DNA from: Streptomyces sp. NBC_01803
GTDB lineage: Bacteria; Actinomycetota; Actinomycetes; Streptomycetales; Streptomycetaceae
DNA length: 64,000 nt
NCBI RefSeq assembly: GCF_035917415.1
Contig: NZ_CP109073.1
Coordinates: 4,014,501 to 4,078,500 of the forward strand
Reading direction: 5' to 3'
Positions within the stretch are counted from its first letter, which is position 1. Each line of letters opens with the position of its first letter. The notes under the pieces were generated by a model. The model was not told the DNA's origin. It worked only from the letters and a program-made list of their open reading frames with translations, and did no database searches. Shown here one piece after another: positions 41,069 through 49,261 of this stretch. The position numbers and the translations under genes are program-made.

Positions 41069-41806
41069 TTACGCGGACAGGCCGAGGGCTGCCATGCGTT
41101 TGGTGTGGGCTTCCGTGATGCGGGAGAACATCCGGCCGATCTCCGCGAGGTCGAAGCCGTCCGCCACGCCCCCCACCAGCATCGTGGACAGCGCGTCCCG
41201 GTCCGCGACCACGCGCTGGGCCTGGGACAGGGCCTCGCCCATCAGCCGACGGGCCCACAGGGCCAGCCGACCGCCGACGCGCGGCTCCGCCTCGATCGCG
41301 GAGCGGACCTTCTCCACGGCGAACGAGGCGTGCCCTGTGTCGTCCAGCACACTCAGCACCAGCGACCGGGTGTCCGAGTCGAGCCGCGAGGCCACCTCAC
41401 GGTAGAAGTCGGCGGCGATCGCGTCCCCGACGTACGCCTTGACCAGGCCCTCCAGCCAGTCCGACGGCGCGGTCAGCCGGTGGAACTCGTCCAGGGCCAT
41501 GGCGAACGGCTCCATCGCCGTCGTCGGGTCCTCGTCGATCCGGCGCAGCCGCTCGGTGAGCTGCTCGAAATGGTGGAACTCGGCGGTCGCCATCCGGGCC
41601 AGCGCCGCCTTGTCGGCGAGGGTGGGAGCCAGCTTGGCGTCGTCAGCGAGGCGCTCGAAGGCCGCCAGCTCCCCGTAGGCCAGCGCGCCCAGCAGATCCA
41701 CCACGGCCGCCCGGTACCGCGGGTCGGCGGACGCCTGCGCCCAGTCCGTCGCGGCGACCCCGGTCTCGGGCGCTGGTGAGGTCTCTGGGGTCTGCGGCGT
41801 CTCCAT
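41069..41806 (-). CDS. Ferritin-like MiaE-type protein (MiaE_2)
   Basis: Predicted 245-residue helical protein of the ferritin-like superfamily, resembling the actinobacterial group annotated as tRNA-(ms2io6A)-hydroxylase-like. Candidate diiron ligands are spaced as in four-helix-bundle proteins: Glu in LAYGELAAFERL, Glu and His in ATAEFHHFEQL, Asp in VGDAIAADFYREVA and the final DTGHASFAVEKV. The corresponding gene, Rv3210c, lies beside rhlE in M. tuberculosis as this one lies beside a DEAD-box helicase. The ATG at 41806 has a TATTGT box 8 bases upstream and no ribosome binding site. Real substrate unproven. Confidence 0.85.
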   Translation of the reverse strand: METPQTPETSPAPETGVAATDWAQASADPRYRAAVVDLLGALAYGELAAFERLADDAKLAPTLADKAALARMATAEFHHFEQLTERLRRIDEDPTTAMEPFAMALDEFHRLTAPSDWLEGLVKAYVGDAIAADFYREVASRLDSDTRSLVLSVLDDTGHASFAVEKVRSAIEAEPRVGGRLALWARRLMGEALSQAQRVVADRDALSTMLVGGVADGFDLAEIGRMFSRITEAHTKRMAALGLSA

Positions 41807-42249
41807 GCCTGTGCACAATAGCCCGGTGACGGCCCTGTGCCGACCGTGGCCGGATCGTTCACGTACGGGGCCTGACACATATGCGCGGTTCCGGGGTACA
41901 GTGCTAGAGAGGCCCACTTGTATGTGGTGGGTCCGTCCCCATGCTGGAGTTTCCTGGGCCCGGTAAGTACGGAGCCCCGGGACCCCCCGCGGATGCCCGG
42001 TCGGTGGCCCGATCGGCTCCGACCTGACCAGCCCTCCGCGCGGTGCGGTGGGGGAGCCCCGGACGGTGTCCGAGGCCCCCGCACAGCTCGCGGCACGAGG
42101 GACCCGCTCGCGCGGTGCAAGCGCTTGAGCGAGACGACCGGGTCCCGCGCCGGACGGCCGGCCCCTTTCCGGGGGCCGCCGGTACCAGGCGCGGTAAGCA
42201 CGACCCGCCTCGCCGCCGTGTGCCGCGTCACACAGAAGAGGCAATCACC
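41807..42249 (+). promoter_or_regulatory. Promoter and long structured leader of the DEAD-box helicase gene
   Basis: This 443-base stretch has no convincing gene. A plus-strand promoter candidate is CTGACA (41872-41877), 19-base spacer, TACAGT (41897-41902), which would give a leader of about 340 bases. The leader is rich in stems: GGGACCC (42099-42105) with GGGTCCC (42140-42146) enclosing CTCGC/GCGAG (42107-42111, 42129-42133), and CGGCCCC (42159-42165) with GGGGCCG (42172-42178). Long structured leaders that mediate cold or autoregulation are known for DEAD-box helicase genes in other bacteria; a role here is inference. Confidence 0.5.
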
Positions 42250-43845
42250 CTGTCCGCTATCACCACCACATTCCGAGATCTCGGAATTCTGGCCGAAACC
42301 GCCGAGGCCCTTGAGGCCGTCGGAATCACCACGCCCTTCCCCATCCAGGAGATGACCCTCCCCGTCGCTCTCGCGGGCTGCGACGTCATCGGCCAGGCCA
42401 AGACCGGCACCGGGAAGACGCTCGGCTTCGGTCTGCCTCTGCTGGAGGCCGTCACGGTCCCGGCGGACGTCGAGGCCGGCCGCGCCCGGCCCGATCAGCT
42501 CACCGACGCGCCCCAGGCGCTCGTGGTCGTCCCCACCCGCGAGCTGTGCCAGCAGGTGACCAACGACCTCCTGACCGCCGGCAAGGTCCGCAACGTCCGG
42601 GTCCTGTCCATCTACGGCGGCCGTGCGTACGAGCCGCAGGTCGAGGCACTGGCCAGGGGCGTCGACGTCGTCGTCGGCACGCCGGGCCGGCTGCTGGATC
42701 TGGCGGGGCAGCGCAAGCTGGACCTGTCCGAGGTGCGCTGCCTCGTCCTCGACGAGGCCGACGAGATGCTGGACCTGGGCTTCCTCCCCGACGTGGAGAG
42801 GATCATGGAGCGGCTGCCCGCGAAGCGGCAGACCATGCTGTTCTCCGCGACCATGCCGGGGCAGGTCATCGGCCTGGCCCGCCGGTACATGAGCCAGCCC
42901 ACACACATCAGCGCCACGGAGCCCGATGACGAGGGCGCCACTGTGGCCAACATCACGCAGCACGTCTTCCGGGCCCATTCGCTGGACAAGCCGGAGATGG
43001 TCGCGCGCATGCTCCAGGCCGACGGCCGGGGGCTCGTCATGGTCTTCTGCCGCACCAAGCGCACGGCGGCCGATGTCGCCGAGCAGCTCGGCCGGCGCGG
43101 CTTCGCCGCCGCCGCCGTCCACGGTGACCTCGGGCAGGGGGCCCGTGAGCAGGCGCTGCGCGCGTTCCGCAACGGCAAGGTCGACGTGCTCGTCTGCACG
43201 GATGTCGCCGCGCGCGGCATCGACGTGGACGGCGTCACCCACGTGATCAACTACCAGACGCCGGAGGACGAGAAGACCTACCTGCACCGCATCGGCCGCA
43301 CCGGCCGCGCCGGGGCCACCGGCATCGCGGTGACGCTGGTCGACTGGGACGACATCCCGCGCTGGCAGCTGATCAACAAGGCGCTGGGGCTGGCGTTCCC
43401 CGACCCGCCCGAGACGTATTCGACCTCGCCGCACCTGTTCGAGGCGCTGCGCATCCCCGAGGGCACCAGGGGGACGCTGCCGCGCGCCGAGCGGACGCGG
43501 GCCGGTCTGGAGGCGGAGGAGGTCGAGGACCTCGGTGGTTCCGACGGCCGGCGCCGTGGCGCCGGCCCGCGGGAGAGCCGTCCGCAGCCGCAGCGGCAGC
43601 CGCGTACCCCGCGGCAGCGCCGCCGCACCCGTGGCGGGTCGGCGCCCGCCGAGGGCGCGGAGGCGGTCGCGGTCGTGGACGCCGGTGAGAGCACCCGGGG
43701 CGCCGCCCAGGTGTCGGCCGAGGGGGCGGCCCCGGCCGCGTCCGAGGAGCAGGCGAGCACTCCGCGCACCCCGCGCCGCCGGCGCCGCCGCACCCGCGGT
43801 GAGCAGGCGGGAGCCGCGGGCTCGGGCGCCGGCGCCGAGGGCTGA
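42250..43845 (+). CDS. DEAD-box ATP-dependent RNA helicase (RhlE-like)
   Basis: Predicted 531-residue RNA helicase. Motifs in order: Q motif FPIQEMTLP, I AKTGTGKT, Ia PTRELC, TPGRLLDLA, II VLDEADEMLD, III FSAT, IV VMVFCRTKRTA, V DVAARGIDVDG and VI HRIGRTGRAG. The last about 130 residues are a basic, Arg-rich, low-complexity tail (RRRRRRTRGE) for RNA binding. The start is uncertain. The conserved protein begins near AITTTFRDLGIL, a CTG at 42250 lies 10 bases after AGAAGAGG, and GTG 42220 would add 10 residues. Orthologue by context of rhlE (Rv3211). Likely roles are ribosome assembly and mRNA decay. Confidence 0.9.
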   Translation: MSAITTTFRDLGILAETAEALEAVGITTPFPIQEMTLPVALAGCDVIGQAKTGTGKTLGFGLPLLEAVTVPADVEAGRARPDQLTDAPQALVVVPTRELCQQVTNDLLTAGKVRNVRVLSIYGGRAYEPQVEALARGVDVVVGTPGRLLDLAGQRKLDLSEVRCLVLDEADEMLDLGFLPDVERIMERLPAKRQTMLFSATMPGQVIGLARRYMSQPTHISATEPDDEGATVANITQHVFRAHSLDKPEMVARMLQADGRGLVMVFCRTKRTAADVAEQLGRRGFAAAAVHGDLGQGAREQALRAFRNGKVDVLVCTDVAARGIDVDGVTHVINYQTPEDEKTYLHRIGRTGRAGATGIAVTLVDWDDIPRWQLINKALGLAFPDPPETYSTSPHLFEALRIPEGTRGTLPRAERTRAGLEAEEVEDLGGSDGRRRGAGPRESRPQPQRQPRTPRQRRRTRGGSAPAEGAEAVAVVDAGESTRGAAQVSAEGAAPAASEEQASTPRTPRRRRRRTRGEQAGAAGSGAGAEG

Positions 43846-43864
43846 GCGCGCGGCGGCCCGTCCG

Positions 43865-44275
43865 TCAGAAGACGGGTGCGCCGTCCCTGGTGAGGCGCCA
43901 GTCCACCGAGGCGAAGGCGGCCGGGTCGATCCGGCCGCTCGTCCGCGCCCAGTCGATGAGGGTGTCGCGGATCTCGTCGGAGTCCGACCAGATCCGCTCG
44001 GCGCCCGCGATGTGGGGGAAGTTGCCGCCGTTGGCCCGGTAGTTGTTCACCGCGAGGACGAACTCGGCGTCGTCGGCCACCGGCTCGCCCGCGAACCGCG
44101 GGCCGGTGACGCGCGATCCGGCCGGCTGGGCGGTGTCGATGCCGTACGTGACGCCGCCGCCGACGGCGTAGGTGTAGTCCGGGACGTGGTCGGCGTGAGT
44201 GAGGGCCCGCGGATCGATGGCCCCGCCCGCCGGGGTCAGGACGAAGGAGCGCGCGGCCGGTGAGCAGGTCGTAAC
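43865..44275 (-). pseudogene. Leftover C-terminal domain of a 5'-nucleotidase/cyclic-nucleotide phosphodiesterase
   Basis: About 137 codons match the C-terminal substrate-binding domain of UshA-type bifunctional phosphatases: YTYAVGGGVTYGIDTAQPAG, then DDAEFVLAVNNYRANGGNFP (the substrate-stacking NNYRxxGG) and EIRDTLIDWARTSGRID, ending DWRLTRDGAPVF. Intact proteins are about 550-600 residues with an N-terminal metallophosphatase domain and a signal peptide. None of that is present, and the frame is cut where the divergent hydrolase gene begins. No ribosome binding site or start is apparent. I read it as a truncated gene. Confidence 0.75.
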
Positions 44276-44336
44276 GCGCCTGGATTCCTGGCGGAACGGG
44301 CTGTTGGGGGCCACCCCTCACGGGTGTCGCCTCGGT

Positions 44337-44342
44337 TACTGT
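44337..44342 (+). promoter_or_regulatory. Candidate leaderless -10 box for the hydrolase at 44349
   Basis: TACTGT ends 6 bases before the GTG start. The only purine run (GAGGGG) directly abuts the start codon and is too close to serve as a ribosome binding site. Confidence 0.45.
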
Positions 44343-44348
44343 CGAGGG

Positions 44349-45191
44349 GTGAGCAGACCGCCGTTCTGTGTGCCGCCCGCCGGTGTGCGGGCCTATCGGC
44401 TCGCCACCAGGCGTGGGGAGTTCGCCGTGCTCGACGCCGCTCCGGAGTGCGAGCCGGTCGGGACGGCGCTGCTGGTGCCCGGGTACACCGGGAGCAAGGA
44501 GGACTTCATCGCCCTGCTCGCGCCGCTGGCCGAGTCGGGGTTCCGGGCGGTGGCGGTGGACGGGCGCGGACAGTACGAGTCGCTGTGCGCGGACGGGCGC
44601 GTGGCGTTCGGGATCGGCGCGCTGGCGGAGGACGTGCTGGCCCAGGCCGACGCGCTGGCCGGGGGGCCGGCGCACCTGGTCGGGCACTCGCTGGGCGGTC
44701 TGATCTCGCGTGGCGCGGTGCTGCGGGCGTCGGCGGCCGGACGGTCGCCGTTCGCCTCGCTGACGTTGATCGGCTCGGGCCCGGGGCGGGTCGCGCGCTG
44801 GCCGCGCTGGAAGGTGCGCGCGCTGACGGCCGGACTGCCGGTGTTCGGGCCGCGCGCGGTGTGGCGGGTGTGGCATCCGCGTGAGGAGCCGGGCGAGATC
44901 GGCGAGTTCATGCTGCGCCGCTGGCTGGCCAACGCGCCGGCCCAGCTCCGGGCCACGGGCCGCACGCTGCGGTACGAACCGGATCGCGTGGAACGGCTCG
45001 CCGCCGCGGGCCTGCCCCTGCACGTGCTCTCCGGCGAACGGGACGGCGCGTGGCCGGTGCCGTTGCTGGACCGGATGGCGCGACGGCTGAACGCGCGCCG
45101 CACGGTGATCAAGGACGCCGAACACTCCCCGAACGCCGAACAGCCCGCCGCGACGGCCGCCGCCCTGATCGACTTCTGGACCGAGCTGTAG
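44349..45191 (+). CDS. Alpha/beta hydrolase
   Basis: Predicted 280-residue hydrolase. The nucleophile elbow is VGHSLGGL (Ser), the oxyanion strand is LLVPGYTGSKEDF, the acid is probably the Asp of VLSGERDGAWPV, and the histidine is in DAEHSPNAEQP. There is no signal peptide. Esterase, lipase or haloperoxidase-like activities are all possible and the substrate is unknown. The GTG start follows a -10-like box at the leaderless distance. Upstream lies the truncated 5'-nucleotidase, divergently oriented. Confidence 0.82.
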   Translation: MSRPPFCVPPAGVRAYRLATRRGEFAVLDAAPECEPVGTALLVPGYTGSKEDFIALLAPLAESGFRAVAVDGRGQYESLCADGRVAFGIGALAEDVLAQADALAGGPAHLVGHSLGGLISRGAVLRASAAGRSPFASLTLIGSGPGRVARWPRWKVRALTAGLPVFGPRAVWRVWHPREEPGEIGEFMLRRWLANAPAQLRATGRTLRYEPDRVERLAAAGLPLHVLSGERDGAWPVPLLDRMARRLNARRTVIKDAEHSPNAEQPAATAAALIDFWTEL

Positions 45192-45753
45192 CGACGGCCG
45201 CGACGGCTCCCGTTGTGGCGGCGCGGGGGTCGGCGAACGTGGGGTGCCCGGCGTTCGACAGGGCCCAGGCCGGGGACGGCCGACGGCGCGGATGGCGTCT
45301 GTCAGGGAAACCGCGTCGCGTCGGTACGGCGAGGGCGGTGTCCCGGTCGGGTGGGTGACCCGCCAGTGCGGTGCGATCGCGCTCGGCGGGCGCGCGGGAC
45401 ACCTCCCGGTCCGCGGTCTCCGCGCGAGGCGGCCGGCGACGGACGAGGTGTCGTGCTCGGCGGCTGGTCGGCGCGGGGCGGGAGCCTTGTCCGTCCCGGT
45501 GCCGTCCCGCTGAGCCGGGCGGTCCGGGCCGTCGCCCGGTCTCGGTCGGTGGCCGGCGGGCGGGTGCCCGTCGCCTGTGCCGTGCCGGCTTGGTGCGGCT
45601 GCCTTGGGAGGGGGCGGGGAATCTCCCGGGTCTCGGCCCGGGGTCGGCGTGCCCGGCTGGTGCTGTCGCGGCGTCGCGGATGGGTGGCGGGTGAGGCCGG
45701 TGGCCGGCCGGCGGGTGCCCGTCGCCCGGGCCGTGCCGGCCTGGTGCGGTCGG
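45192..45753. other. 562-base gene-free spacer with degenerate repeats
   Basis: No frame here looks like protein: candidate ORFs are Arg/Gly/Ala low-complexity on both strands with no ribosome binding site. The sequence is built of CCGG, CGGGTGCCC and TCGCGGC-like words and includes an obvious direct repeat pair (45560-45598 and 45711-45749). It looks like decayed or expanded intergenic DNA close to two gene remnants. Confidence 0.6.
45560..45749. repeat. Pair of 39-bp direct repeats (36 of 39 bases identical)
   Basis: 45560-45598 and 45711-45749 both begin GCGGGTGCCCGTCGCC and end GGTGCGG, differing at three positions and separated by 112 bases. Confidence 0.8.
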
Positions 45754-46596
45754 TCAGCCGGTGATGGGGCGGGTGCCCTTCGCGCGAGTGGTGATTTCGT
45801 CGTAGACCTCGGGGGACGTCGTGTGTTCGCCGAGCACGCACGTCTTGCGCGTGCCGTGGTAGTCGCTCGAACCCGTGGTCAGGAGGCCCAGGTCGCGAGC
45901 CATCGCGCGGAGGCGGTCGCGGGTGGGTGGGTCGTGGTCCATGTGGTCGACCTCGACGCCGTCCAGGCCCGCCGCCACCAGCTCGGTGATCGCCTCGTCG
46001 GAGACGATCCGGCCGCGCCGGGCGGCGAGGGGGTGGGCGAAGACCGCGACGCCGCCCGCGTTGCGGATCAGGCGGACGGCCGTGCGGGCGTCCAGCTCGT
46101 GCTTCTCCACGTGCGCCCGGCCGCCGTCGGCGATCCACTCGCTGGTGAACGCGGCCGACACGTCGGGGATCACCCCGGTCTCCACCATCGCCGTCGCGAT
46201 GTGCGGGCGCCCGACCGCGCCGTCGGCCAGCTCGCGGACGCGCTCCCAGGTGACCGGCACACCCAACTCGCGCAGCTTGGCGACGATGGCCTTGGCCCTC
46301 GGCACCCGGTCGTCGCGCAGCAGGTCCCGCTCGCGGGCGAGCTCCGGCTCGTCCGGGTCGAACAGATACGCAAGCATGTGCAGGCTGATGCCGTCCAGGC
46401 GGCAGGAGATCTCCGCGCCGGTGACCAGCGTCAGCCCGGGGGGCAGCGCCGCCGCGGCCTCCGGCCAGCCGGCGACCGTGTCATGGTCGGTCAGGGCCAC
46501 CACGTCGAGCCCGGCCGCCGCGGCGCCGCGCACCAGCTCGGCGGGCGAATCCGTGCCGTCCGAGGCCGTCGAATGAGTGTGCAGATCGATGCGCAC
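45754..46596 (-). CDS. PHP-domain phosphoesterase
   Basis: Predicted 280-residue PHP (polymerase and histidinol phosphatase) domain protein, a metal-dependent phosphoesterase probably acting on nucleotides or 3',5'-nucleoside bisphosphates (YciV/RNase AM-like group). Motif 1 is RIDLHTHSTASDG (His-x-His), then VALTDHDTVAGW, the Glu of VTGAEISC, a histidine in FAHPLAARRG, and the final TTGSSDYHGT with Asp and His. The GTG at 46596 (VRIDLHTH) is supported by a TACCCT box 6 bases upstream on the minus strand. It precedes the spacer and follows a DUF6758-like gene in the same direction. Confidence 0.85.
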   Translation of the reverse strand: MRIDLHTHSTASDGTDSPAELVRGAAAAGLDVVALTDHDTVAGWPEAAAALPPGLTLVTGAEISCRLDGISLHMLAYLFDPDEPELARERDLLRDDRVPRAKAIVAKLRELGVPVTWERVRELADGAVGRPHIATAMVETGVIPDVSAAFTSEWIADGGRAHVEKHELDARTAVRLIRNAGGVAVFAHPLAARRGRIVSDEAITELVAAGLDGVEVDHMDHDPPTRDRLRAMARDLGLLTTGSSDYHGTRKTCVLGEHTTSPEVYDEITTRAKGTRPITG

Positions 46597-46602
46597 CCGG
46601 CC

Positions 46603-46608
46603 AGGGTA
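46603..46608 (-). promoter_or_regulatory. Candidate leaderless -10 box for the PHP gene
   Basis: Minus-strand TACCCT ends 6 bases before the GTG start of the PHP-domain gene. Confidence 0.45.
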
Positions 46609-46618
46609 TCGGGCCGTC

Positions 46619-47257
46619 TCAGGAGATGATCCGGGGGGACAGGGCACCGCACGGCACGAGGTCCATCTCCGCGCCCGCGTCGCGCAGGTCGGCCAGGACG
46701 ATCTCGTCGTACATCAACAGCCCGGACTGCTGCGGCCACACCACCGCCCACAGCCACAGCCCCATCGCCTCGCCCACGAACACCGCCCGGTCCTCGGGGG
46801 TGCCCCTGGCCAGCCACAGCGGCGTGGGGCGCCCGGCGGCCAGCACCTTGACCGGCGGCTGCTTCGACACGTCCAGATACGGGGCCGGATCGGGCCCGGC
46901 CACGCCCGCGTAACGGGCGCCGAGGCCGACGCCGAGCTCCTCGGCGATCAGCAGCAGCTCACCGGGGCCGCCCAGCGGTCCGGGGCCCGAGCACGCGACG
47001 GCGGTGGCCCGCCCCCCGTCGCGGTCGTCCCCGGCGCGGGCCACGCCGGTGAACAGCCAGCCGACCGGGAGCGGCCAGGGCATCCACACCGGGACCCGGG
47101 CATGGTTCACGACCACCGTGAGCGCGTTGACGCTGGGCGGGATGATGGGCTGGAGCGGATGGACGGCGCCGTGCGTGGCGCACTGCCAGGAGTCGGCGAA
47201 GAGACCGGGTGCTCTCACCCGTCCACCGCATTTCGGGCAACTGGGTTCGCCCCTCAT
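46619..47257 (-). CDS. DUF6758-like protein with N-terminal zinc ribbon
   Basis: Predicted 212-residue protein. The N-terminus MRGEPSCPKCGGRVRAPGLF has a CxxC knuckle, and SWQCATHG completes a likely one-zinc ribbon. The rest is a compact alpha/beta body (WMPWPLPVGWLFTGVARAGD, GEAMGLWLWAVVWPQQSG). This layout, between PHP and Sufu-domain genes, matches a conserved Streptomyces family that I associate with DUF6758. Function unknown. The ATG at 47257 is preferred to the TTG at 47266 because the zinc ribbon follows directly. Confidence 0.72.
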   Translation of the reverse strand: MRGEPSCPKCGGRVRAPGLFADSWQCATHGAVHPLQPIIPPSVNALTVVVNHARVPVWMPWPLPVGWLFTGVARAGDDRDGGRATAVACSGPGPLGGPGELLLIAEELGVGLGARYAGVAGPDPAPYLDVSKQPPVKVLAAGRPTPLWLARGTPEDRAVFVGEAMGLWLWAVVWPQQSGLLMYDEIVLADLRDAGAEMDLVPCGALSPRIIS

Positions 47258-47299
47258 GGGGTACAACAGTCCCTCCGTGCCGCCCGTCCGTCAAGCGGG

Positions 47300-47902
47300 T
47301 CAGTCCGTCAGGGGCACCCCAGTGCGGCGCGGGTCGCGCAGATCCGTCCCGTTGATCAGCCAGCGCTCCTCCAGGGCGGCGGCGCCGCGCACCCGCTTCC
47401 ACGCGGCCTCGTTCGGCGTCATCGGCAGCAGCGGCAGGAAACGGACCGGGTCGTACGGCTCGGGCAGCTCCAGGTCCGGCACCAGCCCGCCTGGCTCGGC
47501 CACCAGCACCGAGGTGAACGAGGCGTCCGGCCACAGCGGCCCGCCCAGCTCCAGCGAGCCGCCCGGCGCCACCACCACCCCCTCGACCTGCGGGGACGCC
47601 GCGAACACGGCCAGCGGACGCAGCACCTCGTCCGTCGCCGCCCGCCCGGCGCGCAGTGACAGCACCAGCTCGGCGCGCGGGCCGCGGACCGGGTCGGCCA
47701 GGACGGCGGTGGGGTCGGTCATGGGCGCGGCGGACATGCCGAGCGTCGCGTACCGCACCAGGCCCTGGTCCGGGTCGGCGAAGCGCAGCACCTGGATCCG
47801 GTCGGTGCCCACGAACGTCACCGCGGCGCGGGCGTCGGGCTCGCCGAGGGTGGCGCGCAGCCGTTCCTCCACGCGGGGGAGCAGGTCGGTCGTGTCGGTC
47901 AT
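47300..47902 (-). CDS. Suppressor-of-fused (Sufu) domain protein
   Basis: Predicted 200-residue soluble protein consisting of one Sufu domain. Recognisable blocks are VTFVGTDRIQVLRFADP, LVRYATLGMSAAPM, PRAELVLSLRAG and PFLPLLPMTPNEAAWKRV-type C-terminal elements. Bacterial Sufu-domain proteins are widespread, sometimes linked to contact-dependent toxins as immunity proteins, but this single-copy core-region version has no toxin neighbour. Its start overlaps the stop of the EamA transporter gene (ATGA, 47899-47902), so the two are cotranscribed. Confidence 0.8.
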   Translation of the reverse strand: MTDTTDLLPRVEERLRATLGEPDARAAVTFVGTDRIQVLRFADPDQGLVRYATLGMSAAPMTDPTAVLADPVRGPRAELVLSLRAGRAATDEVLRPLAVFAASPQVEGVVVAPGGSLELGGPLWPDASFTSVLVAEPGGLVPDLELPEPYDPVRFLPLLPMTPNEAAWKRVRGAAALEERWLINGTDLRDPRRTGVPLTD

Positions 47903-48837
47903 GGCGTCCGTTCACCTCGGATGACGAGAGCGAGGCCGAGCAGGATCACGGCGAGCGCCGGGCAGGCGGCGGCCGGCGGGAGCTGGCCGAGCCACACGGC
48001 GGCGACCAGGGCGGCGCCCGGTGTCTCCAGCAGCAGCGCGGTGGAGGTGATCGACGGGCCGAGGCCCCGGACCACCCGGTTGAGCAGCGAATGGCCGAGG
48101 AGCTGGGCGGCCACGGTGAGCACGCCCAGCTTCAGCCACGTCTCGCCGCTGTAGCCGCCGACCGGCGACACGCCCACCATCAGGCAGACGGCGAGCAGCA
48201 GGACGGCGGTCGTGGTGTAGCAGAGAAAGGTGTAGGCGGTGGTGCTCACCGTGCGCCTGACCTCCGCGCCGATCAGCACGTAGCCGGCGGCCGTGATGCC
48301 GCCGGCCAGCGCCAGCGCGTCGCCGGCCAGCGCCTCGGCGGAGACGGCCAGGTCCACGCCGGTCAGCAGCAGCACCCCGGCGAAGGCGACCGCCGAGCCG
48401 AGCCCGACCGCCACGGGCGGCCGGTGGCCGGACAGGCGCAGCAGCAGGGTGGTCCAGATGGGTGTCGTGGTGACCAGCGCGACGGACGAGGCGACCGAGG
48501 TGAGGCGGAGGCTGGGCAGCCACAGCGCGAAGTGCGCCGCCAGCGCCGCGCCCGCGGCCAGGGACAGCAGCAGCGCCCGGCTGCCGACACCGGCCAGCTC
48601 CGTCCGCAGCCGCCCGCGCAGGGCCACCACGGGGGCGAGCCCGGCGACGGCCAGGGCGTTGCGCCAGAAGGCGACGGCCAACGCCGGGGCGGCGGTGGCC
48701 GCGACCAGCGGGCCGGAGAGCGAGACGCCGCCGACCGCGACCGCGAGCAGCGCGGCGTCGAGCCGGGTCCCGGCCGCTCGCGCGGCGGACGCGGGCGCCC
48801 GCGCGGCGCCGGCGCGGCGGGTGCCGGTGGCGGACAC
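47899..48837 (-). CDS. EamA/DMT-family transporter
   Basis: Predicted 312-residue inner-membrane transporter with about ten hydrophobic segments arranged as two EamA halves (LLAVAVGGVSLSGPLVAATA at the start of the first, GDALALAGGITAAGYVLIGA at the start of the second). Such proteins export small metabolites or amino acids; the substrate is not predictable. The GTG at 48837 is chosen because GAGGAGG stands a few bases before it; ATG 48858 is an alternative. Overlaps the Sufu-domain gene by 4 bases. Confidence 0.85.
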   Translation of the reverse strand: MSATGTRRAGAARAPASAARAAGTRLDAALLAVAVGGVSLSGPLVAATAAPALAVAFWRNALAVAGLAPVVALRGRLRTELAGVGSRALLLSLAAGAALAAHFALWLPSLRLTSVASSVALVTTTPIWTTLLLRLSGHRPPVAVGLGSAVAFAGVLLLTGVDLAVSAEALAGDALALAGGITAAGYVLIGAEVRRTVSTTAYTFLCYTTTAVLLLAVCLMVGVSPVGGYSGETWLKLGVLTVAAQLLGHSLLNRVVRGLGPSITSTALLLETPGAALVAAVWLGQLPPAAACPALAVILLGLALVIRGERTP

Positions 48838-48864
48838 GGCCCCTCCTCCTCGTTCCATGCCAAA

Positions 48865-48900
48865 CGGGACGGCGGCCGACACCCGCCGGCCGCCGTCCCG
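48865..48900 (-). terminator. Terminator after the DUF3107 gene
   Basis: Perfect 14-bp stem (48865-48878 with 48887-48900) and an 8-base loop, between the DUF3107 stop and the EamA start on the minus strand. Confidence 0.85.
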
Positions 48901-48918
48901 ATGTCGTGCGGGCGTGTC

Positions 48919-49146
48919 CTAGAGCGCCCCGAAGCCCACCCGGCGCTGGGCCGGCTGGCCGATCTCCACATACGCCACCCGGTCCGCGGGGACCAGGATC
49001 TTCCGGCCGTGCTCGTCGACCAGGGTGAGCAGCTTGCCGGTGCCGGCAAGCGCCTCGGCGATCGAGGTCTCCACCTCCTCGGCAGACTGCCCGCTTTCGA
49101 GAACGATCTCGCGCGGCGTGTGCTGAACGCCGATCTTGATCTCCAC
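48919..49146 (-). CDS. DUF3107 family small protein
   Basis: Predicted 75-residue protein (VEIKIGVQHTPREIVLESGQ, later GRKILVPADRVAYVEIG) of the actinobacterial DUF3107 family; Rv3208A (TB9.4) is the M. tuberculosis member. The sequence suggests a compact beta-alpha-beta fold without cysteines or membrane segments. The GTG at 49146 has GGAGGGA upstream. As in mycobacteria it neighbours a TetR regulator and, further off, the MiaE-like/helicase pair. Function unknown. Confidence 0.9.
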   Translation of the reverse strand: MEIKIGVQHTPREIVLESGQSAEEVETSIAEALAGTGKLLTLVDEHGRKILVPADRVAYVEIGQPAQRRVGFGAL

Positions 49147-49261
49147 GGCTTGTCCCTCCGCTGGTCCATGACGTGCGCGATGGTCCGCGCCGTACTGAGC
49201 ACAGGTTAGCCGCGCGTTTCCCGTGCCCGTCGACGGCCGGGCCACGCCCAGAGCGAACAGC

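Noticed and set aside
41918..42355. 145-codon plus-strand ORF in the helicase leader
   Set aside because: It runs into the helicase gene in another frame, is proline/arginine-rich and has no ribosome binding site. A short translated uORF is not excluded.
43865..44314. The 5'-nucleotidase-like ORF as an intact small gene
   Set aside because: It lacks the metallophosphatase domain, signal peptide, start signals and about three quarters of the family length, so it is listed as a remnant.
45213..45764. 183-codon ORF in the spacer after the hydrolase gene
   Set aside because: Arg/Gly/Ala low complexity, no ribosome binding site and no domain; long open frames occur by chance at this GC content.
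47300..47902. Sufu-domain protein as an immunity protein of a toxin system
   Set aside because: No toxin, RHS or secretion gene lies nearby; its neighbours are ordinary core genes.
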